Origin: Gnetum montanum
Taxonomy: Eukaryota > Streptophyta > Gnetopsida > Gnetales > Gnetaceae
DNA length: 42,802 nt
Direction: 5' to 3'
Assembly (NCBI GenBank): GCA_015680685.1
Contig: MNCI01010116.1
Location: 409,786-452,587, forward strand
Of this stretch, positions 1 to 10,676 are shown piece by piece (the first letter of the stretch is position 1; each line of letters begins with the position of its first letter). The position numbers were made by a program, and so were the translations under genes. The notes under the pieces are model-generated. The model did no database searches. It was not told the DNA's origin and worked only from the letters and a program-made list of their open reading frames with translations.

Positions 1-299
1 CATTCCTTCTTGGTCCATACTTCTTCATTCAAGGTACAATGAACACAAAATTAATTTTAAGTTTAAAGAATGTCAAGAATATCATTGTACCCTCGAAAAA
101 AACCTCCTATTTGTACAGTGGATGAGTGGGTGTAATGGGCTCACTGTCCAAATAATTGATTGCTCGAGACTTAATAACATAGAACACACCTCAACCAACG
201 ATACACATGAGTGTTTTATTCATAGATGAGATTACTTACAAAAACATAAGAAGACAAAAACACAAAAATTGAAAAATTAAAGAAAATGAAAAATATTTA
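1..299. other. AT-rich flank, no gene seen
   Basis: I see no gene here. The stretch lies 3' of the minus-strand gag remnant and is probably more of the same decayed element. Confidence 0.4.
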
Positions 300-2298
300 T
301 TAAACCTGCTTATTATTAGAATGGGGGATATCCCTCATAACTAATCAGTTGAGGATGGAAAGGATTAATAAATGGGAAATGAGGATCCTTGCATGTTGAA
401 AATATTCTGGCTTGGTCATATTTTCCCCATCGGGATTCACACACTTGATTATAACGAACATAGTGGGGCAATTTATACGATGTAGTTCCAGGATAACGAG
501 TTGACCCACTATGATGTTTGGGACCGTTAGATGGTATGCAAGGATTGGGATGATGCCTCCCATGGTTGTGTTCATTAGGTCGTATGGTTGTTGGAGTGTT
601 AGTTGGTGGCCCTAATGAAGTAACATGAGGCATTGGGTTCGAAGATAAGGGTGCATCACAGGGTTGGACTTGTGCTGAGTTGGAGGATGCAGTGGCCTTG
701 GAATTTTGTTGTCCCTTCTTACGGCCGTGTTTAAAGAAGGTGCGCTTTTGATGTTGTTGAGGTTTCTCACTGCTATTGGAAGTAGTAGCACAAGTAGCGT
801 TCGTGGGTTGTTGCTGTGGTGCAAACACCTTAGGAACAGTTGGTGGCATTGTGGAAGGAGGGAAAGGATGAGAATGTTGAAAGTTAGGAGGAGTATAAGG
901 TGCACAAGGTGGTGGTTGTGTTGAAGGTATGGGTTGATAGTATTGAGGAGAATGATATTGTGGTGAGATAGAGTATGTTGGCCCAATTGGAGAAATAGGA
1001 TGTTGAACTTGTTAAACGTTTGGATTCGGATAATATGAAGGGTGCCTCCAGTGTAGGGATGATTTCCCCCATGACTGGGATTGTTGCCACTGTGATCAAA
1101 CATAGTATCTCTGTACAAACTCTGGATGTAGCGTGTTTCCCCAATGCTCCTGTAAATGTAACAATATTGGGCATTGGCCCTTGGGGTGATCGTACAGGCA
1201 TATGTTGCATTCATATGTATGATTAGTAGTTGAGCACTTATTCCCTTCATTCTTTTTTTTTGAATGTCTAATGTTTCACCCTGCTTCTTGGGTTGTCAAA
1301 ACTCTATCTCCAATAATGTTGATAAATTCTCCACACTTTTGATACGTCCATTCCAACATCTTATTGATCTTTGCCTCGATTTCTTCTAATGTTTTTTGTG
1401 TTGGCAAAGATGATGTTTCCACCTTGAGATTGGTCGATTTCTCCTTTTTATGATCATGGACCTTTGTTAAGTTGAGATTCTAGTCCCATTGGTGTTTTTC
1501 AACACTCTCCCATCTAGCCATTTCTCCTTCTTCTTTTGCTACCTACTTAACAAGTTCTTGGATTTGACGGGTTTGTAGTTCGTATAGTTGACCTTGGGCA
1601 TACATTCCTAAGGTCTCTCTTGTTTCATTACTTAGCCCATCAATGATATGGTACATTAGCCTTTCCTCGAAAAACCCCTAGCCTGGACAGTTGTTTAATA
1701 GTGAATAATATCTTTCTAAGGCCATGTCCAAGGATTCATGTTGTGGTTGTTTCCATCCTTGGATTTGTTTCCTCAAGGCTGACTCTCTTGTGTAGGTTTG
1801 ATATTTTTCGTTAAAGACTTCTACAATTTTTGACCAACGTCATATTGAATTTGGTTTTAATGATCTATACCATACCTTTGCTTGGTCAATGAGTGTCATA
1901 GGGAAGAGCTTAAGTTTTTGCCACCCATTATCAATGTTATTCCATGTGTAGGCATCATAGAAGGCTTGTAAATGTTGATGCAAATCTAAATCATAGCCTC
2001 CTGAAAAAGTAGAAAAGTTGTTTAAGTCGAGCCTGGGTAGACAGCTCTCTTTACGATGCCTACGTGAGATTCGAATAGCCTCTTGTATTTGCATTAGGCT
2101 TGTAGTGGCCAGTGGGGGTTCATCATCATCAAGTAAGTTATGTCTTCGTATGTTGGGATGACGTTGCTTTTGTTCATGTTTATAAGACACCCCCACTTCA
2201 AGTTGTATACTCCAATCTTCATCATCATATAGTTCGTTGGTTCTCCAATGAACTTCCTCACTAAGTGTGGCGTTATTATTATCTTGTAGGAGAGGCAT
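300..2298 (-). pseudogene. gypsy gag remnant (minus copy)
   Basis: This is a decayed gag polyprotein of a Ty3/gypsy LTR retrotransposon, read from high to low coordinates. The best open part is 2298-1840 (152 codons). It carries the retrotransposon gag core: a GGYDLDLHQHLQAFYDA stretch, then KLFPMTLIDQAKVWYRSL, the usual gag capsid signature. Downstream, 1840-300 holds disrupted frames. The region around 849-316 is Pro/Gln/His-rich and resembles the linker that precedes the protease in the plus copy at 5257-7017. The same capsid core recurs at about 4640-4815, so both copies belong to one family. Several stops and shifts break it, so it is not functional. No protease or polymerase follows before the window edge. 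Confidence 0.8.
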
Positions 2299-2424
2299 TG
2301 TTGTAAAGTTATGTGTGAAATTTGTATGTGACTTTTAATAATTATTTCTTCTTCCTAAGAGATATATCATTAAGTCTTATACAACAACCTTGTATGATAT
2401 AACAAATCTAGATAACTAGCACCA

Positions 2425-2442
2425 TCCCCGGCAACAGTGTCA
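2425..2442 (-). other. retrotransposon primer binding site (Asp-tRNA type, decayed)
   Basis: On the minus strand this reads TGACACTGTTGCCGGGGA, a two-base variant of the TGGCGCCGTTGCCGGGGA primer site known from Athila/Tat gypsy elements, complementary to tRNA-Asp. It lies one base after the LTR end and just before the minus-strand gag remnant. Confidence 0.75.
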
Positions 2443-2443
2443 A

Positions 2444-2632
2444 CGATGAGTGGCGAGGTACCCCTACACTCAACCATACGAATACGAGCATTTTCAAGCG
2501 CGATCTAGTCAAACTTTGCAGACGAACTAGTTGTGGCACCTAGATCGTTAACCTTAGGTTGCAGTTTGCTATCTTCCCACCTGGACTAGTATTATATTTG
2601 TCATGTATGGTTTAGTCCAGAGTGAGGTGTAT
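2444..2632 (-). repeat. partial LTR of the minus-strand gypsy copy
   Basis: On the minus strand this ends in GCCACTCATCG directly before the primer site. It carries a TATGGTTGAGTGTAGGGGTACCTC stretch (first 20 bases TATGGTTGAGTGTAGGGGTA) shared with the LTR end at 10620-10657. Only about 190 bp remain because the plus-strand element starts immediately to the right. Confidence 0.65.
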
Positions 2633-2637
2633 TAATG

Positions 2638-2733
2638 AGATGCGATATCGCATGCACCGCAATATCGTGTACGCGATATCGCGGCCGTCGTGATATCGCG
2701 TCGTCCCTGACGATATCACGTACGCGATATTGC
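2638..2733 (+). promoter_or_regulatory. palindromic GATATCGC array in LTR U3
   Basis: Imperfect copies of the 10-bp palindrome GCGATATCGC are arranged in pairs around a GTAC or GCAT centre, ending about 20 bp before the TATA box. The same array occurs at 8634-8794 and, inverted, at 9984-10076. Position and conservation suggest a promoter-proximal cis element; that role is inferred. Confidence 0.6.
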
Positions 2734-2749
2734 GGTCCGCCATCAAATC

Positions 2750-2757
2750 TATAAATA
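2750..2757 (+). promoter_or_regulatory. LTR TATA box
   Basis: TATAAATA lies directly downstream of the palindrome array. The same box and following AAGAGG sequence are kept at 8809 in the 3' LTR and, reversed, at 9964-9971. Confidence 0.65.
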
Positions 2758-3541
2758 AGAGGTGGCACTCCCCTTATTTTCCATCCTGGTCTAGAAGTAG
2801 GGAAACTCTGGCAGTTTTATCACTCCAGAGATAGATTATTTTCCATGTGCCCGCAGTAGGAGTCCTAGAGTGAACGGATCTTTATTCGAGCAGCTTTGTA
2901 CCTGAACACAAGTTGTGTACAGAAATAAAGACGAACTTGATTAGATAAACCTTGCAGTGCATGGAATAGGATTTTATTTAAATGTTATTTATTGCTTTCC
3001 TAGAATGCGGTATGAGTATGACTTGATTACGAGCATCTAAGGATGTGTATGATTAGTCAAGGAATCGGCTGCTCATCGCATGCGGTATGAGTACGACTTG
3101 ATTACGAGCATCTCGTGTGACTACTTGGTAACCCAGTGGCGTATTCAGGATCTACTCTTGGTAATCCCAGTGGTAGTCATGCACAGCAGATGTGTATGGT
3201 TAGTCAAGGAATCAGTTGCTCATCGTACTTAGGCTAGTTAGATTCTCTCAACCCTTTCCTCCTAGTTAAGTGCCTCAGTACGACCACTTTGAGCACGTAA
3301 GTTACGCGTGGTGATCCCAGTAATGATTAGCATTTGGTAGCCGCGGTTGCATAGTTCAGGGTGTGTATGGTAAGTGGGAATGGATGCTGATGCTAGTTAA
3401 TTTAGACTTAGTCCTTAGTTAGAGTTAGTTAGCTCTCTCAACCCTTCACTCTTAGCATAGAAGACATAAAACCATAAAAGACTATAAAAATCATATACCT
3501 CGGACTTAATTAACCATACACCNCACCTTGCCACTCATCAT

Positions 3542-3559
3542 TGGCGCCATTGCTGGGGA
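3542..3559 (+). other. primer binding site (tRNA-Asp)
   Basis: TGGCGCCATTGCTGGGGA follows the 5' LTR by one base. It differs at two positions from the Asp-tRNA primer site known for Athila-type gypsy elements. Confidence 0.8.
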
Positions 3560-3846
3560 CTAAGTGTTTGTGTGCCGAATAGAACATAATGGATATCACT
3601 CACATCATTGTGAGCCTTAACAAACCTTCAGGTTAATCAAGATAAAATTTATATAACGATGAATTAGCACACCGATAAAAATGCCTTCTTCTCATAAGAG
3701 CAACTCACCACCTAAGGACCATACATGAGACAGTCAGCAACATAAAAAACATAACCAAAATTAGCCAAGTCCTAAATAATACAAGATAGTTTATACTCAC
3801 CCCAATGAGTATATTCCAAACTTTACTTTTATCCTCCATCAAGACA

Positions 3847-6800
3847 AACAGCTGCGATGGAGAGATTTGCAAGGTAACATTGTGTTACCTCCAGATCGAT
3901 CAATCCCTCGGATGCTTTTCCATGCCTTGGCACAGATAGGCATGCAAGAAATATTTGCTGAATATGTTGTGGAAGATTTTGACATGAGGGATTATTATCC
4001 CACAGATGCCCAACGTATGAGGGACTTAAGGCAGGAGAGTCAACATGCATTGTTGAAGGGCAAGGTCCCGCACGTCATTAGCAAAATAGGAGATGAGGAA
4101 CCCCTTATCACGGGTTCTTTAGCAAAATGATGTTCCCCCTCCTAACGATGGTGAGGAGTTTGAGTATCAGAACCTACGATCAACAATAGATATTCTTGGT
4201 TCTGATGCCTATGAACGCCAACTGTTCACAGAGGGAACAACCACTTATGCTAAGGATGGGCACTTAGATCGTCACCACGATCAGGGCCGTAGCAGCCGAA
4301 GAGAAGGCAGGAAACATCATCATGGCAATGGTTCCCCTTCTTCTTCCCCTTCTTCACGTCACTCATCCTCTCCTTCCACATCTGGGCATAGCCACCATGA
4401 ACATAAAGGTGAGGATAAAAGTAAGAAGGACAAAAGACCTTGACGAGAAAGTCGAGAGAGAGGACAAGGGCAAGGACGTAGGGAGAGAAGGGAACAACAC
4501 AGACATCATAGGTGTCATGAAAGAAATGATCATGACGAGCCCCTACTCGCAACCCGAAGTATGCTTGACATAACGGAGGTAGTTAGGATTCCCACAAGGC
4601 ATTTAAAGGATAGTCAGATCAAACGATTAGACATGAACAATATCCCACAATTTGAAAGGGGATATAATGCTGATCCACAAAATCATTTACAGGAATTCCA
4701 CGATGCCTGTGCCTTGCAGAATATAGAAAATGAGTGGCAAAAACTTAAGTTGTTCCCAAGGACACTCATCAAAGAAGCAGAGAGCTGGTACCGGTCCTTA
4801 GAACTGAAAACCATCAAGAGGTGGAGTACGATGCTAGAACTGTTCAATGAAAAGTATCAAACGTACTCCAAAGTGTCTAATTTATGTAAGCAGAACCAAG
4901 GCTAGAAGCAAGGTATACATGAACCCTTGGATGCTGCCATGGCCTGCTACAACACATTGTTACATCATTGCCCGGGCCATGGGTACGCTCAGCGGGATCA
5001 ACTTCACCACATCGTGGATGGGCTAAGGCATGAAACTAGAAGAACCCTTGGAACTTATGCCCAAGGGAGACTCTCACAACTTAGAGTCCATGAAGTACGT
5101 AGCTTGTTGGAACAAGTAGCAAAAGAAGAGGGTGAGCTATGCAAAAGGGAAAGTGTGGAAGAGTATAACCGTGATCCCTCCCTTTGAAAGAAGGGAGTGA
5201 AATTTTGTGATGAAGAGGATGAGTCACCAATCAAAGAGTTGGTGAACTGAAAAATCTTGCTGATCCAAAAGCTCACAACCAAGATAGCAGCTAAGGTAGA
5301 TGACGTATGGAGTTCCTTAGACTCTAAAATTGAAACTATCTTAAAAATTGTAGAAGAGTCTAAGGTTGAACAAAGTAGTGAGAAAGGTAAGAAAAAGTGG
5401 AGAGATTTAAGTCCTACACATAACAAGGGTAAGGGAAAAATCATTCACTCCGATGTGGCTATGGACTCTGATTCAGACGATGAAGGTGGATGTGAGATCT
5501 GCCATTATGACCATCCTAAGGGATGTTGCCCCATTATCTCACATCTACAGGAGTCTGGGGTGTATGCACTTAATCCAAGACTTAACCAACGGAAAACACC
5601 TCGAAGGTTACCTTATCCACAAGGTAACCCAAGGCAGTTCCACCAACCACTAACGTATTATCCAAGTGGAACTCCACCGCAGCCCATCGGACAGCATCAG
5701 CAGTGGCAATACCCACAATCATGGGGGATGCCATCGCCGAAACATCAATACCCTTCCCGGCAACCTGACCCGTATGGATATTATGTGCAGCAGCCGATTT
5801 TTCCAAGTGACTCTATGAGTCACACAATCCCCAACTGTCACTACCAAGTTCAGGAGTACTTCAGAAGGACTCCCTCTCCTCCGGGAGACACTCCATACCC
5901 ACACCATCCTCCTAATCCATCCGCACCTCTTCCACCACAAGTAGTTCCCATAAAACCTCCTGCTCCAATAATGCAAGGGGAACTTCCTCCTCAACCACAG
6001 CAACGTCATGCTGTGAGAGCTGTAAATATCCAACTTGTTGCTAGTTCTGACAACTGTAAAAAGAGAAGACCTTACTTCAAAACCAAAAGCCCAGACAAAC
6101 TCTCGCAACAACAAGCGGTTGGGGCCATGTACACTCCTCCACCATCTAACACTTTAGAGCATCCTTCCATCCAAAATCATAGCTTAACACATACGGTTAT
6201 GTTAACACATGCCGTAACTGACTGGATCAAGGTAGGCCATCTTCCCAAGAAGCTAACTGATCCTAGGAGTCCCTTAATCTATTTACAGATCGTCAAAAAT
6301 AAACCACATAGGGCTCTTCTTGACTCAGGTTTTGGAGTCAACTTAATTTCACGAGAGATGTACCATGCCTGGAACCTGCCACAACTTAAGAAGAGCAACA
6401 TTCAACTAGAGCTGGCAGACCAGTCCATCACCATTCCCTTGGGATTGGTGGAGGACATCATTACCATTGTGTGTGGTTGGTCTTACCCAGCTGATTTTCT
6501 AGTGATTGAAGTTAACAACAACGAAGGGGACTTCCCAATTATAATGGGAAGGGCATGGCTTAGTACAGTAGACACATGCCTTAGGATCTATGATCTTTCC
6601 TTGGAAATTTCTAAGATAAACATATGTGGAAAGATCAAGAAGAGGAAAGTTCCATGCATCACATACAGTGATTCATCGGGTGATGACATGGAGGAAATGC
6701 CTCCATGTAACAGGTGTGCTCTTGAAACATTGAAACAAAGATGTTTGTATGTAGAAACTACACAAGAAGTAGTAGACACCCCATGGTTGACAACTACTAG

Positions 6801-7017
6801 AAGGAGCAAACAAATATGCATGGAACGAACTGAGAAAACCCATGCCAACAACGAAGGCATAGACACATTGGAATATGAGCGTCGCCAACTTCCACCCCTT
6901 AATCTAAGATCATCATTTGGGAGAAGTTGGACACTTTTAAGAAACTCAAACAAGCGCTCATTATTTCGGATCTCTCCCTTTCCACTCAGTCATGGGGAAG
7001 ATGGCCACCTATGCTAG
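3847..7017 (+). pseudogene. gypsy gag-protease polyprotein, disrupted
   Basis: The gag N-terminus is near 3847-4130 (LQGNIVLPPDRSIPRMLFHA). A Ser/His/Arg-rich linker follows (about 4250-4560). The capsid core is at 4561-4905 with KLFPRTLIKEAESWYRSL, then 4927-5187. The long open part 5257-7017 (586 codons) starts with a Lys-rich segment, has a zinc-knuckle-like CEICHYDHPKGCC at about 5492, a long Pro/Gln/His linker, and a retroviral-type aspartic protease. The protease shows ALLDSGFGVNLIS (catalytic DSG, about 6311-6350) and a later IIMGRAWL. From 4561 on, all pieces share one frame, broken by a TAG at 4903 and TGAs at 5185 and 5248; earlier parts are frameshifted. The frame stops after the protease, where pol would normally begin. 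Confidence 0.85.
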
Positions 7018-8622
7018 TCATATGGAGCCCTCAGTTCTTTTTTGATTTTTGTTTTACAAATTTCTTTAACTTTTCTAGTTTTTGTTTTACAACATCGTTA
7101 TACTTTTCCAATTTGTGTGTGTGTGTGTTCCACCATGTAAGTTTGTCCCATAATAAGTGTTTGGAATGATGGTATGAACTGTTTTCATATTAATTGCTAA
7201 TGTTTGGTTTTTACCTTTAAGTCACAATGTTGATACTAAGGTATGTTTCTTTTGATATGGCAGGCAATGAGATCACTTCATCCATCCATCCACCAATTTC
7301 TATGGTTTCTCTCGGCTTGGAAATGTACATTTCCTTCTTAATAAGAACATAAACAAATCGGTGACTGGGCATTTTCAAACTAAGGAAGAACTCAAGGATT
7401 GAGAAGGGTGTGACTTCAAGGGAACTTGATGCTTTTGTGTTGGTCATTCTCTTGGGTGCTTGAATGTTTCTTCTTGAGTTTTCTTACCGTTCCGATGTTA
7501 CCCAATTATCGAAAGCTGAGACAATAAAAATNNNNNNNNNNNNNNNNNNNNNNNNNNNNNNNNNNNNNNNNNNNNNNNNNNNNNNNNNNNNNNNNNNNNN
7601 NNNNNNNNNNNNNNNNNNNNNNNNNNNNNNNNNNNNNNNNNNNNNNNNNNNNNNNNNNNNNNNNNNNNNNNNNNNNNNNNNNNNNNNNNNNNNNNNNNNN
7701 NNNNNNNNNNNNNNNNNNNNNNNNNNNNNNNNNNNNNNNNNNNNNNNNNNNNNNNNNNNNNNNNNNNNNNNNNNNNNNNNNNNNNNNNNNNNNNNNNNNN
7801 NNNNNNNNNNNNNNNNNNNNNNNNNNNNNNNNNNNNNNNNNNNNNNNNNNNNNNNNNNNNNNNNNNNNNNNNNNNNNNNNNNNNNNNNNNNNNNNAAATT
7901 CTTTCCCTTAACATTTTGCAATTAATTTTATTTTGTTTGTTTCCATCTTGACATCCATTTCATCGATGCCATAGTTGTCCCTTTTTATCTATCTTTTTTA
8001 CTCCTTTTCTTTCTTCATTCTAACGCTACCGGAGGTTCGCAATTAGTCATGGGGGTAGGGGGCCTGATTTTTTTCGATTTTCTCCTAGCCCCAAAATTTT
8101 TGGTTTTCTTCCTAACCCCTACACCTTCGGTAGTTATCATTAATATCTTCCCAGATCCATATCAACCATACCACAACCTAGCCAATGTACCTACACCAAA
8201 GCAAGGTATTAATTACATGATGATTCATTTACCCTTGCTAATATATGATTGTGTTGTGTGTGCAGATGGCAGACATGCAACAACGGATTGGATCTAGAGC
8301 AAACACTTGGAATAGAGCAACGTTGAAGTAGCTATGCAAGCAGCAAGATCGATGGCGTGCTTACGGATGGACAATGAAGGCGCAATCTTGGCGTTGGCAA
8401 CAACAACACTTCTTTCTCTCTCTCTCTCTTTCTCAGCTGCCAACTAAGGCCTGATGTCATTGTAATAAGGTGTTCACCCTTGTTGTCATGAACACCAGTT
8501 TTGTCAAGTCTTGTAATAATGATCCGTTCACATGTCATCCCATTAGTTCCATTCCCCTCAATAATTCCATACCTTCCCGCTGTTATTGTAAGGAACTCGA
8601 GGACGAGTTTTCATTCAGTCAT
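7018..8622 (+). other. noncoding 3' internal region of the gypsy element
   Basis: No polymerase motif is visible. The stretch is T-rich around 7035-7140. It contains a CATGGGGGTAGGGGG purine run at about 8050 that resembles the true polypurine tract at 8620, and a CT repeat near 8411-8432. A short frame just before the 3' LTR (about 8594-8630) resembles no known domain. Confidence 0.5.
7532..7895. other. assembly gap (364 N)
   Basis: This is a run of N inside the internal region of the gypsy element. Reading frames spanning it have no meaning. Confidence 0.99.
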
Positions 8623-8629
8623 GGGGGTA
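8623..8629 (+). other. polypurine tract
   Basis: GGGGGTA immediately precedes the TGATGAG start of the 3' LTR, where plus-strand priming is expected. Confidence 0.6.
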
Positions 8630-8633
8630 TGAT

Positions 8634-8794
8634 GAGATGCGATATCGCATACGCGATATCGCGGCCGTCGCAATATCGCATCCCATGTGATATCGCATAT
8701 GCGATATCGTGACCGTCACCATATCGCATCCCATGTGATATCGCGTACGTGATATCGCGTCGTCCCCTACGATATCGCGTACGCAATATCGCGG
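8634..8794 (+). promoter_or_regulatory. palindromic GATATCGC array in LTR-B
   Basis: This is an expanded version of the array in LTR-A, with more GATATCGC units separated by GCCGTCG or ATCCCATGT spacers. Unit number differs between the two LTRs of the same element, so the array gains or loses copies. Confidence 0.6.
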
Positions 8795-8808
8795 TCCGTT
8801 GCCAAATA

Positions 8809-8816
8809 TATAAATA
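8809..8816 (+). promoter_or_regulatory. LTR-B TATA box
   Basis: TATAAATA lies 15 bp downstream of the palindrome array, in the same context as in LTR-A. Confidence 0.6.
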
Positions 8817-9963
8817 AGAGGCGGCACTTCCCTTATTTTCCATCCTGGTCTAGAAGTAGGGAAACTCTGGCAGTTTGATCACTCCAAAGATAGATTATTT
8901 TCCATGTGCCCACAATAGGAGTCCTAGAGTGAAAGGATCTTTATTCGATTATCTTTGTACCTGAACACAAGTTGTGTATGACAATAAAGATAAACTTGAT
9001 TGGATAAACCTTGCAGTGCATGGAATAGGATTTTATTTAAATGTTATTTATTGCTTTCCTAGAATGCGGTATGAGTACGACTTGATTACTAGCATCTAAG
9101 GATGTGTACGGTTAGTCAAGGAATTGGCTGCTCATTGCATGCGGTATGAGTACGACTTGATTACGAGCATCTCGTGTGACTACTTGGTAACCCAGTGGCG
9201 TATCCAGGATCTACGCTTGGTAATCCCAATGGTAGTCGTGCATGACAGATGTGTACGGTTAGTCAAGGAATCGGCTGCTCATCGCACTTAGGCTAGTTAG
9301 ATTCTCTCAACCCTTTTCTCCTAGTTAAGTGCCTCAGTATGACCACTTCGAGCACGTGCATTACGCGTGGTGATCCCAGTAATGATTAGCGTTTGGTAGC
9401 CGCGGTTGCATAGTTCAAGGTGTGTACAATAAGTGGGAACGGATGCTGATGCTAGTTAATTTAGACTCAACCCTTCACTCTTAGCATAGAAGACATAAAA
9501 CCATAAACTAGCCTAAGTGCGATGAGCATCCGTTCCTTGATTATCCGTACACATCTTGGACTTCGTGCATGACTACGACTGGGATTACCAAGCGCAGATC
9601 CTAGGTACACCACTGGGTTACCAAGTAGTCACACTTAAATGCTCGTAATCAAGTCATACTCATTCCGCGTTCTAATCATGAGTTTAAGGGTGAGAGAATA
9701 TTAATTAGGAAAGTAGTAAATAACAATTAATTAAATAATTAAATAAATAACAAAGTGAATGCTACAATGATGAAGTAATCTCAATCTTTATTGCCGATCA
9801 TGTGCGTGTCCAAGTACGTCACACTCGAATAAAGGATGCTGTACAATTACATTCACCACACTACAAGTAGACACGGGAAAATAATCTATCTCTGGAGGGA
9901 TCAAACTACCAGAGTTCTGCTACAATCTAAATCTATGTTGCTAAAACTAGGAAAGCCGCCTCT

Positions 9964-9971
9964 TATTTATA
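9964..9971 (-). promoter_or_regulatory. LTR-C TATA box (minus strand)
   Basis: TATAAATA on the minus strand, downstream of the palindrome array as in the other LTRs. It would drive transcription leftward toward LTR-B. Confidence 0.5.
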
Positions 9972-9983
9972 GACATTGAGGTA

Positions 9984-10076
9984 GGTCGCGATATCGCGTA
10001 TGTGATATCGCGTCGGCTGAGATATCGCGTATGCGATATCGTAGGGAGGGACGCAATATCACGTACGCGATATCGC
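9984..10076 (-). promoter_or_regulatory. palindromic GATATCGC array in LTR-C
   Basis: This third, diverged copy of the array has GATATCGCG units with CGTATG or CGTACG centres. A further palindrome, GCGTTAACGC, lies at about 10095-10104. Confidence 0.55.
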
Positions 10077-10131
10077 AGGTGTGTTATTGTGGATGCGTTA
10101 ACGCGACCATCAGTAAATTCATGACTCATCA

Positions 10132-10657
10132 ACCTGTCAGCATACAGATTAAGCTAAATAGTAATTAATGATTTTTTAAATGCTTTTCTAGTTAATTAAT
10201 ATCTTTTTCAACCTTCAACCACCTTAGTTAAATACACTCAGTACGACCGCTTCGAGCATGCGTGTAGCGCTTGGTAATCTAGTAATGGTTAGCATTTGGT
10301 AATCCCAGCAGCGTTGCACTGATTCAGGATGTGTACGGAAAGTGGGAACGGATACTGGTGTTAGGAACATTTAGAACTTAATTAATGAATAGTTAATGTA
10401 AGTTAGTCACTTAGTTTTCTCTCCCTTTCCTTTATTACCAGAAGACATAAAAGACAAAAAGCTATAAAAATCATATACCTCAAGCTTACTTAACCATACA
10501 ACTGTGACAATATAAGTAAGTTTGGGAAGATAACAATCGATTAACCCTGAGTGTTCCATTAAGGCGCGTAAGCACTTAGTCCTTGGAGTTCGACCAGATC
10601 GTGCGTGAAATGCTCACATTCGTATGGTTGAGTGTAGGGGTACCTCACCACTCATCA
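10132..10657 (+). repeat. 3' half of a family LTR (LTR-D)
   Basis: It shares the CTCAGTACGACCGCTTCGAGC, GTGTACGGAAAGTGGGAACG and AAAATCATATACCTC blocks with LTR-A. It ends ACCACTCATCA one base before a primer site. It lacks U3, array and TATA box, which are present inverted just to the left. Confidence 0.75.
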
Positions 10658-10658
10658 T

Positions 10659-10676
10659 TGGCACCGTTGCTAGGGA
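10659..10676 (+). other. primer binding site of third gypsy copy
   Basis: TGGCACCGTTGCTAGGGA is the same Asp-tRNA type site with two substitutions, directly after LTR-D. Confidence 0.75.

Larger units (their letters stand above)
2633..3540 (+). repeat. 5' LTR (LTR-A)
   Basis: It begins TAATGAGATGCG, matching TGATGAGATGCG in the 3' copy, and ends in CTCATCA just before the primer site. In order it holds a U3 with a palindromic GATATCGC array, a TATA box, a likely transcript start near 2780 and an R/U5 part. Short internal repeats include GCGGTATGAGTACGACTTGA at about 3008 and 3081, and GTTAGTCAAGGAATCGGCTG-like units. One ambiguous base lies at 3523. Confidence 0.85.
2633..9507 (+). mobile_element. 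non-autonomous gypsy-type LTR retrotransposon (gag-protease only)
   Basis: The element has a 5' LTR (2633-3540), Asp-tRNA primer site (3542-3559), gag-protease frame (about 3847-7017), noncoding tail with an N gap, polypurine tract (8623-8629) and 3' LTR (8630-9507, missing its last bases). The two LTRs are alike over long stretches and differ mostly by C/T and G/A transitions, so insertion looks fairly recent. No reverse transcriptase, RNase H or integrase motif is visible between 7017 and 8629. The 364-base gap is too small to hold a pol gene if its size is real. I infer an element mobilised in trans by a full-length relative. Confidence 0.8.
8630..9507 (+). repeat. 3' LTR (LTR-B), end truncated
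   Basis: It starts TGATGAGATGCG and carries the palindrome array (8634-8794), a TATA box (8809-8816) and the same R/U5 order as LTR-A. The sequence stops matching LTR-A after CATAAAACCATAAA at 9507, about 60 bp before the expected end, where the inverted LTR segment begins. It also lacks about 30 bp (the TTAGTCCTTAGTTAGAGTTA part) present in LTR-A near 3408. Confidence 0.85.
9508..10131 (-). repeat. inverted 5' half of a family LTR (LTR-C)
   Basis: Read on the minus strand it starts TGATGAG (10131-10125), like LTR-B. It then has the GATATCGC array (10076-9984), a TATA box (9971-9964), the CTCTGG...TAGATTATTTTCCCGTG block and the GAGTATGACTTGATTACGAGC block. It ends in CTCATCGCACTTAGGCTAGT. 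The LTR part that should follow is found in plus orientation to the right (10132-10657). The simplest reading is one LTR whose first half was inverted. Confidence 0.7.

Noticed and set aside
7464-7925. Open frames across the N gap
   Set aside because: They exist only because N codons are not read as stops.
2638-10076. GATATCGC arrays as a CRISPR-like array
   Set aside because: Units are short palindromes without unique spacers, located inside plant LTRs.
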